A stretch of 64,000 nucleotides of DNA from CALSMU01 sp965230225 (GCA_965230225.1 CBDDKM010000008.1:186001-250000), one strand, 5' to 3'; positions 41,766 to 50,440 are shown, counted from the first letter of the stretch. Numbers and translations: made by a program. Notes: generated from the letters alone by a model not told the origin.

Positions 41766-44261
41766 TTATCTCTCTCCAAATACGGTAATGGTTCCCGCTT
41801 CGTCTTTAGTACCACCATCCCACTTCATAACGTAGTAGTAAGTACCATCAGATACAGGGTTTCCATTCATTCTAACTCCGTTCCAGCTGTTGTCGTACGA
41901 ATCAGTTTTCCATACTACTCTACCCCATCTGTTGTAGATTACTAACTGTACATCGCTGTAGTGGTTAGCAAAGTTCGTGTAGAATACATCGTTCTGACCG
42001 TCACCGTTAGGTGTAATTACGTTAGGAACGTCACAATCTTCAACCAATACATACATTTGATCGGAAACAGTTCCACAGAATCCAGTACCAGTTACACTGT
42101 AAATACCAGTTTGGTTAACTGTAATAGAATCTGTTGTAGCATTGTTATTCCATAAGTAAGAGTTAACCCCTGTAGTTACTGTTGTAATGGTAAATTCATC
42201 ATCACTACAAATCTCTACCGAGTCAATCGGAATATCTAGTGTTGGATCATCATTGAACCAAACATTTACACTAACAGTATCATTACACTGAATATCGTTG
42301 AAATAGATTACGTATGGTCCGTTAACATCTACATCTGCCGATGGGTTAATAAAGGTTGTTGTTGGGTTTCCAGCAGGATCGTAGAACGTCATTGTTCCAA
42401 ATCCTTCTCCCCACCATGTTCCTCCTTCTGGAGCATAAGTATTTGTAAACTGAACACTACCACCATTACAAGCAATCGAATCAACTACAGAAATAGAAGG
42501 TCCAGGAATTACTTCAACATTCACAGTGGTATCATAAGAACAACCAAAGCTATCTTCAACTTCAAAAGTATAAGGCCATGTTCCTAGTCCAGTAGGTACA
42601 ACTACAACAGCTGTATCAGATCCACCAGCAACAATTGTTGGATCAGTGTGCCAGAATTCATCTACAATAGTAGGAGAATAAGCTTCACTATTAGGGTTAA
42701 GAGAATCGATGAAATAAATTCCCCATTCACAAATGTATCCATCATCAATACCTAAGTTATCTCTAACTGTTAAGGTCCATGTTCCGTTAATAGGACATCC
42801 TGATAAAGCAGGAGCATAAGACTCTTCCGGCTCGTAAGTTCCAGGCTCAACCATTGGTCCAGGAGCAGAAGGTCCTGTAGACGGTACAGTGTTGTATCCG
42901 TTTACCCATGCTGGCCATGACCCAGGTGCCATAGAGAAACAGTACTCTTCACAAACCCCAATGTTTCCGGTGTTGTTATCGTAAGCACCACCAAGGTAGG
43001 TACCACCTCCACCGAAACCTCCGGCGTATAATCCAGTTCCTGAGTAACTGTTAAACATCATTACGTTTTGCCCGTTTGGACAAGTTAACATCATTTCCAA
43101 ATCTCCTAAGTAAGAGTGCTCCATTTTAACACAAACTTTGTCAATGTCGGTAGCAGCATTTACAGTTCCACCCGGAGTGAATCCTGTAATTGGAATATCA
43201 GTCGTATAGTTTTGTCCTGATCCATCAGGAAGATATGTCTGAGCTCCAAATACCCCTCCAATTGGGAAAGTAGTAGCAACAGCATCTACCCCAGCAGTAT
43301 CTCCAGCTGTAATCCCTCCAATAAGGTTGGTAAATTGGTTTTCACAAATAGTATCATCCTCAGGCATACAAGTTGCAAAGCTTGGGATGGTAGAAACTCT
43401 TACTTTACTAGATAGGTAAGAGAAAATTCCAAATTGATTATCAGTGATTTTCAAAGTAATGAAGTAACCAACTCTTGCTGGAGGTGTAAACCAAACTGAA
43501 TCTCCTGTAGCAGTTGTCCCATCACTAAACTCCCACTCTGCAGTGTAGTTATTAGATTGATCGTATCCAGCTCCGTTAGTAGAAGCAGAATCTCCACCTG
43601 GCTCGTAAGGGAACTCAGGAGTAGCAACAAATAAAACTGAATCTCCGTAACATACATCAACGTATCCTGTATCAGCAGGAGTTAAATCACTAGATGCATC
43701 GTTAGCTCCATTTGCCTCTCCATTAATAAACGCTTCCATGTGAGCGTTGTATGGTTGAGGAAGGTTACTACATGCAATGTTTGCATCCCATCCAGTTCCT
43801 TCGTTTGCTCCATCACTAATGAATTCGATTGTTAAACATCCGCTTAGGTTAGACCAGGTAGCAGGAGTTGCAGGAATTCCAGTTGGAGTTAATGTATTGT
43901 TCAATTGTACTAATAATGGACTAGCAGTTGTAGGTCCATCGTATACATTAATAGTATCCGATTCGTGAACGTCAAAAGTATACCCAGCGTTGTTAGCAAA
44001 TGCCACAAACATTTTTGTTCCTGTACCATTAGGACAAAATGTAATCGCTTCGTTTTCGTTTGGACCGTAGTTACCACCGGCACCTCCTGTATCGTGAAAG
44101 TTCTGGATAGATCCATTATTAAAATCGGACGCACAATCACACTCACCATTAGTGGTTGAAGAGGTCCAATCATCGTCGTTTATATTAACATCCGGCTGAG
44201 CGTAAGAAACTCCAGCCGCAAATACTAAAACTAGTAGTAATATGGCGTTTTTCATGATCAT
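41766..44261 (-). CDS. Secreted multidomain protein with T9SS type B (CHU_C) sorting domain
   Basis: An 831-residue protein: signal peptide (MKNAILLLVLVFAAGVSYAQ), a CUB-like domain (about residues 40-165, DTINVYDGPTTASPLL, LTIEFISDG), a PKD-like domain (about 185-290, AEWEFSDGTTATGDSVWFTP), a proprotein-convertase P-type domain (about 310-525, VCVKMEHSYLGDLEMMLTCP, CPINGTWTLTVRDNLG), Ig-like segments, and the C-terminal gliding-associated domain (from about 745, NVITPNGDGQNDVF, VIYNRWGRVVW, SDGTYYYVMKWDGG). It is expected to be exported by T9SS and attached to the cell surface, perhaps as an adhesin. No catalytic domain is visible. ATG 44261 or 44255 is the start. It lies 18 bases after the next gene upstream and may share its transcript. 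Confidence 0.9.
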   Translation of the reverse strand: MIMKNAILLLVLVFAAGVSYAQPDVNINDDDWTSSTTNGECDCASDFNNGSIQNFHDTGGAGGNYGPNENEAITFCPNGTGTKMFVAFANNAGYTFDVHESDTINVYDGPTTASPLLVQLNNTLTPTGIPATPATWSNLSGCLTIEFISDGANEGTGWDANIACSNLPQPYNAHMEAFINGEANGANDASSDLTPADTGYVDVCYGDSVLFVATPEFPYEPGGDSASTNGAGYDQSNNYTAEWEFSDGTTATGDSVWFTPPARVGYFITLKITDNQFGIFSYLSSKVRVSTIPSFATCMPEDDTICENQFTNLIGGITAGDTAGVDAVATTFPIGGVFGAQTYLPDGSGQNYTTDIPITGFTPGGTVNAATDIDKVCVKMEHSYLGDLEMMLTCPNGQNVMMFNSYSGTGLYAGGFGGGGTYLGGAYDNNTGNIGVCEEYCFSMAPGSWPAWVNGYNTVPSTGPSAPGPMVEPGTYEPEESYAPALSGCPINGTWTLTVRDNLGIDDGYICEWGIYFIDSLNPNSEAYSPTIVDEFWHTDPTIVAGGSDTAVVVVPTGLGTWPYTFEVEDSFGCSYDTTVNVEVIPGPSISVVDSIACNGGSVQFTNTYAPEGGTWWGEGFGTMTFYDPAGNPTTTFINPSADVDVNGPYVIYFNDIQCNDTVSVNVWFNDDPTLDIPIDSVEICSDDEFTITTVTTGVNSYLWNNNATTDSITVNQTGIYSVTGTGFCGTVSDQMYVLVEDCDVPNVITPNGDGQNDVFYTNFANHYSDVQLVIYNRWGRVVWKTDSYDNSWNGVRMNGNPVSDGTYYYVMKWDGGTKDEAGTITVFGER

Positions 44262-44279
44262 TTTCTTGGTAGGTCAATA

Positions 44280-44663
44280 TTATTTATTCATTTCTTTGAT
44301 GATGTGCTCCTTTGAACGAACCACTAACATCTTATCAGAACCATTAATTCTGTAGTATTGATAATCGTCTTCAACGATGTTCAATCCTAACTCAAAAAAG
44401 TTGATGTTGTTCACATCAGCAATAGTTAAAGTTCCTTTTAATTCTTTTGCTCCACCTTTTTCAGATGGCATCGGCGCTAAATAATATGCATGATCAGCAC
44501 AATAGTTAAGATAAGCAATCTCTTCCGGATTGTTTTTCTGGATTTGAGTTAATTGCTCCTGTGTGTACTTTTTAAGAAGTCTAGCATCCGGAGTGGTGTT
44601 TTGAGCGGTAACTGCTCCTCCTACAGCTAAAGAAAAAGCCGTAACAAATAGTAGTTTTTTCAT
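44280..44663 (-). CDS. Small secreted hypothetical protein
   Basis: A 127-residue protein from ATG 44663 with a signal peptide (MKKLLFVTAFSLAVGGAVTA). The mature part contains LKKYTQEQLTQIQKNNPEEI, two aromatic-rich stretches and a charged C-terminus (SKEHIIKEMNK). The frame is open upstream to 44690 but the extension breaks the signal peptide. I do not recognise the family. It lies just upstream of the CHU_C cargo gene on the same strand; coregulation is likely, joint function unknown. A TAGATTTG box lies about 25 bases before the ATG. Confidence 0.7.
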   Translation of the reverse strand: MKKLLFVTAFSLAVGGAVTAQNTTPDARLLKKYTQEQLTQIQKNNPEEIAYLNYCADHAYYLAPMPSEKGGAKELKGTLTIADVNNINFFELGLNIVEDDYQYYRINGSDKMLVVRSKEHIIKEMNK

Positions 44664-44687
44664 CAGTTTTTCATTTGTGAATTGTTG

Positions 44688-44695
44688 CAAATCTA
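44688..44695 (-). promoter_or_regulatory. Candidate -7 box of the 44280-44663 gene (TAGATTTG)
   Basis: An exact TAnnTTTG match on the minus strand about 24 bases before the ATG at 44663. No -33 TTG at the right distance. Confidence 0.4.
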
Positions 44696-45086
44696 ATAAT
44701 TCTCACGGATTATGTGAAAATTCAGTTCTCAAAATGCTAGACGTTTATCTTTTAAATTGGTTGCATTGCCCTGAAAAAAAATTACTTCATCCTACAACTT
44801 CATAAATCCATTTTTATGGTAAGCCTACAATTAACAACACTTCTGAAGCTCAAACTCCACACCATTTCATAAAAAACAACACCTACATATCCTACTCATC
44901 TTACTCAATTTCAACACAAAAAACTGCGTCAATTTTTGCAGTCAACTGTTAAATTTTAAACACTTAAAATCTCAATTACTTGACAACTAATCTTCTTCCG
45001 CGCTCCCTCCTTAACTTACTCTACGATACACTTATTCACTATAGGGAAAGTTATTAACAGTGCATTTCGGTATCGTTTGATAATGC

Positions 45087-45094
45087 TACTTTTG
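45087..45094 (+). promoter_or_regulatory. Candidate -7 box of the transketolase gene (TACTTTTG)
   Basis: An exact TAnnTTTG match 24 bases before the ATG at 45119. It lies inside the longer open frame that begins at 45077 and so argues for the downstream start. Confidence 0.45.
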
Positions 45095-45118
45095 AATCGG
45101 AAAATAAAAAACACACAA

Positions 45119-45970
45119 ATGCACAGCACGGATATTACCCAACTGGAAAATTTTTGCACACAAGTTAGAAGAGATATAGTACGCATGGTTCATGCAGTAC
45201 AATCCGGACATCCTGGAGGATCATTAGGATGCGTTGAATACATTACTGCTTTGTACCAGTCGGTAATGGATTACGATGCAGAGAACTTTAACATGGATGG
45301 AAAAAATGAAGACTTATTCTTCCTTTCCAATGGACATATTTCCCCTGTATTTTACAGTGTTTTAGCCAGAAGTGGTTTCTTCCCGGTGGATGAGTTAAAC
45401 ACTTTTAGAAAATTAAATACCAGACTACAAGGACACCCTACTACACACGAAGGACTTCCAGGCGTAAGAATAGCTAGTGGTTCTTTAGGGCAAGGATTAT
45501 CAAATGCAGTTGGTGCCGCTTTAGCCAAGAAGTTAAACGGAGATGATAAAACTGTTTTCTCCCTACACGGTGATGGTGAACTTCAGGAAGGACAAATCTG
45601 GGAAGCAGTGATGTATGCTTCTGCCAATAAAGTAGACAACTTAATTGCTTGTGTGGATTATAATCACAAACAAATTGACGGAGATATTGACGATGTTCTT
45701 TCACTAGGGAACTTACGAGCTAAATGGGAAGCGTTTGATTGGTTGGTTCTTGAAATGGATGGAAACAACATGCAGGAAGTATTGAATACGCTTACTGATG
45801 CAAAATCTAAAACTGGACAAGGAAAACCAGTTGTAATCATCATGAAAACTGAAATGGGTAACGGTGTTGACTTTATGATGGGAACTCATAAGTGGCATGG
45901 TTCGCCTCCAAACGATGAGCAATTAGCATCTGCACTTGCTCAAAACGCAGAAACTTTAGGTGATTATTAA
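45119..45970 (+). CDS. Transketolase, N-terminal (TPP-binding) subunit
   Basis: A 283-residue N-terminal half of transketolase. It carries VRMVHAVQSGHPGGSLGCVE, FLSNGHISPVFYSVL, PGVRIASGSLGQGLSNAVGA and the thiamine diphosphate motif GDGELQEGQIWEAVMYASAN with the closing N of CVDYNHKQIDG. Split transketolases are common in Bacteroidota and archaea. The C-terminal subunit is encoded at 47450-48403. Together they transfer two-carbon units in the pentose phosphate pathway. ATG 45119 fits the family and follows a -7 box; the frame is open from 45077. The next gene is a VWA protein, not the partner subunit. Confidence 0.94.
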   Translation: MHSTDITQLENFCTQVRRDIVRMVHAVQSGHPGGSLGCVEYITALYQSVMDYDAENFNMDGKNEDLFFLSNGHISPVFYSVLARSGFFPVDELNTFRKLNTRLQGHPTTHEGLPGVRIASGSLGQGLSNAVGAALAKKLNGDDKTVFSLHGDGELQEGQIWEAVMYASANKVDNLIACVDYNHKQIDGDIDDVLSLGNLRAKWEAFDWLVLEMDGNNMQEVLNTLTDAKSKTGQGKPVVIIMKTEMGNGVDFMMGTHKWHGSPPNDEQLASALAQNAETLGDY

Positions 45971-46048
45971 CCCTTTGAATTGCAAGAGTTTGTAACGGAG
46001 TCGAAAATTTGGAATTATAATTGAGAAGAATGTTCCAAATTGACTAAT

Positions 46049-47431
46049 ATGAAAACGCTTTTAAAAATATTATTCTGCTTTCTTTTTATCCTTCCAATGG
46101 GCAATGCCAAAGCTCAGGATGAAGGTGAAAAAATTCGCATACTATTCATCTTTGATTGTTCGAACAGTATGTTCGCCCAGTGGGAAAAGAGCAGTAAAAT
46201 AAAAGTGGCCAAACGACTATTGAATCAAACTCTGGATAGCTTAAAAGGCATTGAAAACATTGAAATAGCCTTAAGAGCATACGGTCACCAGTATAAAATT
46301 ACTCCCGGTAATCAACGATGTGATGACATTGAACTTCTGGTTCCATTTGGACAGGAAGGCGATGCGAACATCGACCGGATCAAGAATAAAATTCGAGGAT
46401 TAGAACCCAAAGGTACAACTCCAATTGCACTTTCTCTGGAAGCTGCTGCAGACGATTTTCCTCCTTGCGACAATTGCAGAAACGTAGTGATCTTAATCAC
46501 GGATGGAATTGAAGCTTGCGAAGGACTGCCATGTGCTGCTGCCCGAAAACTGAAGGAAAAGGGAATTAACCTCAAACCATTTATTATTGGTATCGGACTA
46601 GATACCAGCTACATGGAGCACTTTAGCTGTGTGGGTGAATTCTTAAGTGCCGATACCGAGGCAGGGTTTAAATCCGTAATGGATTTTGTAGTGAGTCAGG
46701 CGCTGAATAATACCACGGTACAAGTAAACTTACTGGACATTAATAAAAAGGTAAAAGAAACGGATGTTACCATGTCTTTTTACGATCAAAATTCCGGAAA
46801 ACTACTTTACACTTATATGCACACTATGGATCAGCACAGAAAGCCAGATACGCTTCCTATTGATCCATTGCATCGCTACCGACTGGAGGTACACACTACC
46901 CCACCAATGATTAAAGAGCACATTAAACTTACTCCAGGGAAACACAACATCATTGAAGTTGATGCACCAAGGGGTACATTGAACTTAAGAATACATGGAA
47001 CCAACACTCCGTACAGTGGTATTAACTGTATTGTGAGAAAACATGGTGAAATGCGAACCCTCAATGTACAGCCTATGAACAAAACTCACCTGTACATCGT
47101 TGGTGAATACGACCTGGAAATACTAACCTTACCAAGATTATACATGGAGAAGGTGAAAATTAATCAGAGTAAAACAACTCCAATTACCATCCCGAACAGC
47201 GGTATACTACACGTTAATAAGGGCAATGGGCCATGCGCTATTTTCCAAATGAAAGACGGAAGAGAAAATTGGGTGTGCGATTTAACCTACGAAGGAGGAA
47301 TCCAATCCTTTAACCTTCTACCGGGAAAATACAAGGTAGTTTACCGATACGAACGAAATACAAGCAGTGCGAACACAATAGAACAGCACGTCAAAATTGC
47401 TTCAGGAATAGAAGAATCATTAAATTTTTAA
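46049..47431 (+). CDS. Secreted von Willebrand factor A domain protein between the transketolase halves
   Basis: A 460-residue protein with signal peptide (MKTLLKILFCFLFILPMGNAKAQ), a VWA domain (about residues 28-215) with a full MIDAS (DCSNS, KGTTPIA, ITDGIEA) and a beta-rich C-terminal part (about 220-460) that looks like several Ig/carboxypeptidase-regulatory-type modules (KHNIIEVDAPRGTLNLRIHG, MEKVKINQSKTTPITIPN). It has eight or more cysteines, some in the VWA domain (CDNC, CEGLPC), suggesting disulfides. It is predicted to be periplasmic or surface-exposed. It starts 78 bases after one transketolase gene and ends 18 bases before the other, so all three are probably on one transcript although the protein is exported and transketolase is cytoplasmic. 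Confidence 0.85.
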   Translation: MKTLLKILFCFLFILPMGNAKAQDEGEKIRILFIFDCSNSMFAQWEKSSKIKVAKRLLNQTLDSLKGIENIEIALRAYGHQYKITPGNQRCDDIELLVPFGQEGDANIDRIKNKIRGLEPKGTTPIALSLEAAADDFPPCDNCRNVVILITDGIEACEGLPCAAARKLKEKGINLKPFIIGIGLDTSYMEHFSCVGEFLSADTEAGFKSVMDFVVSQALNNTTVQVNLLDINKKVKETDVTMSFYDQNSGKLLYTYMHTMDQHRKPDTLPIDPLHRYRLEVHTTPPMIKEHIKLTPGKHNIIEVDAPRGTLNLRIHGTNTPYSGINCIVRKHGEMRTLNVQPMNKTHLYIVGEYDLEILTLPRLYMEKVKINQSKTTPITIPNSGILHVNKGNGPCAIFQMKDGRENWVCDLTYEGGIQSFNLLPGKYKVVYRYERNTSSANTIEQHVKIASGIEESLNF

Positions 47432-47449
47432 TACAACAAGCGAATAACC

Positions 47450-48403
47450 ATGAAAGAATACCCAGTATTAGGAAATAAAGATACCAGATCAGGATTTGGT
47501 GAGGGATTAGCAGAATTGGGAAGAGAGAACCCTAATGTAGTTGCTCTTTGTGCCGATTTAACCGGATCTCTGAAAATGAATGCATTTCAGGATGAAAACC
47601 CTGATCGTTTTTTCCAGGTAGGAATTGCAGAAGCCAATATGATTGGTATGGCGGCTGGACTTACCATTGGAGGTAAAATTCCTTTTACAGGAACCTTCGC
47701 CAACTTCTCAACCAGCAGGGTATATGATCAAATTCGTCAGGCGGTAGCTTATTCCGACAAGAATGTAAAAATCTGTGCTTCTCACGCAGGTCTAACATTA
47801 GGAGAAGATGGTGCTACTCATCAGGTATTAGAAGATATCGGAATGATGAAAATGTTACCAAACATGACGGTAATTAACCCATGTGATTTTAACCAGACAA
47901 AAGCTGCTACGAAAGCTATCGCTGATTACCACGGACCGGTTTACCTACGTTTTGGTCGTCCTAAAATGCCAATTTTTATTTCAGAAGACACTCCTTTTGA
48001 AATTGGAAAAGCACTAATGCTTAACGAAGGTACTGATGTAACCATTATTGCTACAGGGCATTTGGTATGGAGCTCTTTAGAGGCTTGTAAAGCATTAGAG
48101 GAAAAAGGAATCAGTGCAGAAGTAATTAATATCCACACCATCAAACCTCTTGATGAAGAAGCTATTCTTAAGTCGGTTGCGAAAACTGGATGTGTAGTAA
48201 CAGCTGAAGAACACCAAATTGCTGGTGGTTTAGGAGAAAGTGTTGCTCAAGTATTGGCAAGAAACACTCCGGCGCCACAAGAATTTGTTGCAGTTAACGA
48301 CAGCTTCGGAGAAAGTGGTACTCCTGCTCAATTAATGGAAAAATACGGATTAGATACTCCTAACATTATTGCTGCTGCAGAGCGAGTAATATCAAGAAAA
48401 TAA
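47450..48403 (+). CDS. Transketolase, C-terminal subunit
   Basis: A 317-residue C-terminal half of transketolase, with the pyrimidine-binding domain (TRSGFGEGLAELGRENPNVV, FQVGIAEANMIGMAAGLTIG, the catalytic-type Glu in GIAEANM, KICASHAGLTLGEDGATHQV) and the transketolase C-terminal domain (DVTIIATGHLVWSSLEACKA, TAEEHQIAGGLGESVAQVL). It completes the enzyme whose TPP-binding half is encoded at 45119. The start ATG 47450 follows the VWA gene by 18 bases. A strong terminator lies about 130 bases downstream after a palindromic stretch. Confidence 0.94.
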   Translation: MKEYPVLGNKDTRSGFGEGLAELGRENPNVVALCADLTGSLKMNAFQDENPDRFFQVGIAEANMIGMAAGLTIGGKIPFTGTFANFSTSRVYDQIRQAVAYSDKNVKICASHAGLTLGEDGATHQVLEDIGMMKMLPNMTVINPCDFNQTKAATKAIADYHGPVYLRFGRPKMPIFISEDTPFEIGKALMLNEGTDVTIIATGHLVWSSLEACKALEEKGISAEVINIHTIKPLDEEAILKSVAKTGCVVTAEEHQIAGGLGESVAQVLARNTPAPQEFVAVNDSFGESGTPAQLMEKYGLDTPNIIAAAERVISRK

Positions 48404-48426
48404 ATTTTATTGCTTGATTGTATTGT

Positions 48427-48512
48427 GTATCAGGTACCAAGTACAATGTATCTAAAATCTTAGTACCTAATACATGAGGCCTAATACCGCGCAATGCGCA
48501 TTACGGGATTAG
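48427..48512. repeat. Two consecutive imperfect palindromes of unknown nature
   Basis: The first pairs GTATCAGGTAC (48427-48437) with GTACCTAATAC (48463-48473), one mismatch. The second pairs CTAATACCG (48481-48489) with CGGGATTAG (48504-48512), one mismatch, around an inner GCGC-rich palindrome. The shared words CTAATAC and AGTAC suggest a small repeated element such as a palindromic intergenic unit. It lies between the transketolase stop and the terminator. Confidence 0.4.
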
Positions 48513-48534
48513 TACGAATCAAGAAGTTATATTT

Positions 48535-48566
48535 AAAATGCTTTCGTCGTTTGATGAAAGCATTTT
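48535..48566 (+). terminator. Intrinsic terminator of the transketolase operon
   Basis: A stem of 11 perfect pairs (AAAATGCTTTC / GAAAGCATTTT), extending to 14 with one G-T pair and a GTTT tetraloop, followed by a T tract. It lies 45 bases before the next sigma factor gene. Confidence 0.85.
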
Positions 48567-48612
48567 TTATTTTCAAATTAAACCTTTTAAATTTACCTGA
48601 GTCCAAAGGTCA

Positions 48613-49155
48613 ATGAGTTTCACAGATAAAGAAATAGTAAGTAAAATTAAATCGGGAGAAGATGCACAAAATGCATTTCGCTTGTTGGTAGAAAAATACC
48701 AGGAGCGTTTGTATTGGCACATTCGACGCATTGTGGTGGACCACAATGACACTGATGATGTATTACAAAATGTTTTTGTTAAAGTTTGGAAAGGCTTAAA
48801 GTCGTTTAGAGAAGACGCAAACCTTTATACATGGCTGTATAGAATTGCTACCAATGAGTCCATTACATTCATCAACAAAAAGAAAAAGATGAATAATGTA
48901 GATATCGAAACTGAGTCCTATCATCTTACCGCCGGAGAAGCAGACTATGTAATGGATGGTGATGAAATCCAGATGAAATTGGAAAACGCCTTACTTCAGT
49001 TACCTGAAAAACAACGTACCGTATTTCACATGAAATACTTTGAGAACATGAAGTACGATCAGATTTCCGAAATTGTAGGAACCTCAGTTGGAGCATTAAA
49101 AGCAAGTTATCATCACGCAGTTAAAAAAATCGAAAATTATTTAGTTAGTCATTAA
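48613..49155 (+). CDS. ECF-type RNA polymerase sigma factor (RpoE-like)
   Basis: A 180-residue sigma factor with region 2 (FRLLVEKYQERLYWHIRRIV, DTDDVLQNVFVKVWKGLKSF, YTWLYRIATNESITFINKKK) and region 4 (LLQLPEKQRTVFHMKYFENM, helix-turn-helix YDQISEIVGTSVGALKASYH). It heads a three-gene cassette with an anti-sigma-type membrane protein and an LTXXQ-like periplasmic protein, an arrangement found in Flavobacteriia. It probably autoregulates this operon in response to an envelope signal. Start ATG 48613 is well supported. Confidence 0.92.
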   Translation: MSFTDKEIVSKIKSGEDAQNAFRLLVEKYQERLYWHIRRIVVDHNDTDDVLQNVFVKVWKGLKSFREDANLYTWLYRIATNESITFINKKKKMNNVDIETESYHLTAGEADYVMDGDEIQMKLENALLQLPEKQRTVFHMKYFENMKYDQISEIVGTSVGALKASYHHAVKKIENYLVSH

Positions 49156-49191
49156 ACCATTTACTACCGATTTAGTCAAAGAAACAAGACA

Positions 49192-49887
49192 ATGAAAAAC
49201 GAGAATCAAAATATTAACCAAGAGCAAGAGGCTTTAAGAAAGATAGCCCCTACTCTCTTCAGCATGGAAAAGCGAAATAACTTTTCTATACCTGAAGGAT
49301 ATTTTGAGCAACTGTTTGATCAAATTGATAAAAAAGTCAATCAAAGTCAATCGGTCCCGGAAGATTACTTTTCCAACTTTGCCGATCGATTAATGGATCG
49401 AATTGAAGAAGAGGATTTGGCTCCTACGCTATTTGGAATAGAGAAAAAGAACAATTTTAAAATTCCTGAAGGGTATTTTGATCAATTACCTGAAAAGATA
49501 GCAGAGAACCTCCAAGACAATAAGGAGACCAAGGTAATTCCTCTTCAACAACGATCTACTTTAAGAATCCTATCTACCATTTCTGGTATAGCTGCAGCAG
49601 TAATTATGGGGTTCTTTATTTTCCAATCGGATAAGGGAGAAGCAGTAATTCTTGAACAAGATTCCTTTGCCAACCTTACTGTAGGAGAATTTGAAGAAGT
49701 GTTAACAATGGAAGACGATGAAGATGATTTATTGGCCATGGTGGACTTCGAAATGGAAAATTATGAGGATGTTGCTGACGAAGCATCTGACAATATAAAC
49801 TTCACAGAGGAAGTTGACTTCGACTTCACGTCAGAAGAGGTCGAAGATTATTTTAGCTCTGAATCAGAATTCGAACTCGAATTTTAA
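49192..49887 (+). CDS. Probable anti-sigma factor with repeated IPEGYF motifs
   Basis: A 231-residue single-pass membrane protein. The cytoplasmic N-terminal part contains three copies of a short unit ending in a '(I/V)PExYF' motif: NNFSIPEGYFEQL, SVPEDYFSNFADRL and NNFKIPEGYFDQL, two of them preceded by APTLF and EK(R/K)NNF. One membrane segment follows (about 122-140, ISTIAAAVIMGFFIFQS type), then a very acidic tail (Glu/Asp-rich to the end, EFELEF). It lies 36 bases after the ECF sigma gene and is presumably its antagonist. No zinc-binding anti-sigma motif is present, so the assignment rests on context and topology. Confidence 0.8.
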   Translation: MKNENQNINQEQEALRKIAPTLFSMEKRNNFSIPEGYFEQLFDQIDKKVNQSQSVPEDYFSNFADRLMDRIEEEDLAPTLFGIEKKNNFKIPEGYFDQLPEKIAENLQDNKETKVIPLQQRSTLRILSTISGIAAAVIMGFFIFQSDKGEAVILEQDSFANLTVGEFEEVLTMEDDEDDLLAMVDFEMENYEDVADEASDNINFTEEVDFDFTSEEVEDYFSSESEFELEF

Positions 49888-49918
49888 CGATATAATAATA
49901 TTAAAACCTGAAAGCAAA

Positions 49919-50392
49919 ATGAAAAGCAAGATATTCATACTACTAATAGCATTGTTTACCGGAATGGTAAGCACACAAGCACAAGATCAACAAAAGCCAA
50001 AAGAAGGAAGTAAGCAAGCTAAAAAAATAGCATACATCACTACCCGTTTAGAATTAACTCCAGATGAAGCAGAAAAATTCTGGCCCATCTACAACGAGTA
50101 TCAGGCAGAAAAGAAAGAACTGAGAAAAACCAAGAAAGCTGGTAAATCGGATAAAAAGGTTAGCGAAATGTCCGACAAAGAAGTGGATGAGTTAATGACG
50201 AGAAGCCTTGATTTCCAGCAAAAAGATCTCGATTTAAAAAAGAAATATCACAATAAATACAAATCGGTATTACCAGTAAAAAAGGTAGCTAAGTTCTACC
50301 ATCTGGAAAAAGAATTTAAGAAACAAGGTCACAACAAGAAGAAGCCCGGCCATCACAACGGTGGAGGTGGAGGACACCAGGGAGGAAGATAA
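49919..50392 (+). CDS. Periplasmic LTXXQ/Spy-like protein, 'sensor of ECF-type sigma factor' family
   Basis: A 157-residue protein from ATG 49919 with a signal peptide (MKSKIFILLIALFTGMVSTQAQ) and a helical, basic mature part with the core ITTRLELTPDEAEKFWPIYN, as in the Flavobacteriia family annotated as sensor of ECF-type sigma factor, and similar in character to Spy/CpxP. The C-terminus is rich in Gly, His and Lys (KKPGHHNGGGGGHQGGR), which might bind metal. The longer frame upstream overlaps the anti-sigma gene and is not used. As the third gene of the cassette it may sense misfolded envelope proteins or metal; this is inference. Confidence 0.8.
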   Translation: MKSKIFILLIALFTGMVSTQAQDQQKPKEGSKQAKKIAYITTRLELTPDEAEKFWPIYNEYQAEKKELRKTKKAGKSDKKVSEMSDKEVDELMTRSLDFQQKDLDLKKKYHNKYKSVLPVKKVAKFYHLEKEFKKQGHNKKKPGHHNGGGGGHQGGR

Positions 50393-50396
50393 TGAC

Positions 50397-50426
50397 AAAA
50401 GCCATACTTTTTAAAGTGTGGCTTTT
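50397..50426 (+). terminator. Intrinsic terminator of the ECF sigma cassette
   Basis: A 14-bp stem (AAAAGCCATACTTT / AAAGTGTGGCTTTT, one G-T pair) with a 2-base nominal loop, followed by more T residues. It lies 5 bases after the sensor gene stop. Confidence 0.85.
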
Positions 50427-50440
50427 TTGATTAAGTGTAG

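Larger units (their letters stand above)
44664..45118. other. 455-base divergent intergenic region
   Basis: This gap separates the small secreted gene (minus) from the transketolase gene (plus). It holds a -7 box for each side (44688-44695 minus, 45087-45094 plus). The centre (about 44815-44935) is strikingly poor in G on the plus strand and rich in A and C. I see no frame, tRNA or clear hairpin in it. Confidence 0.5.
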
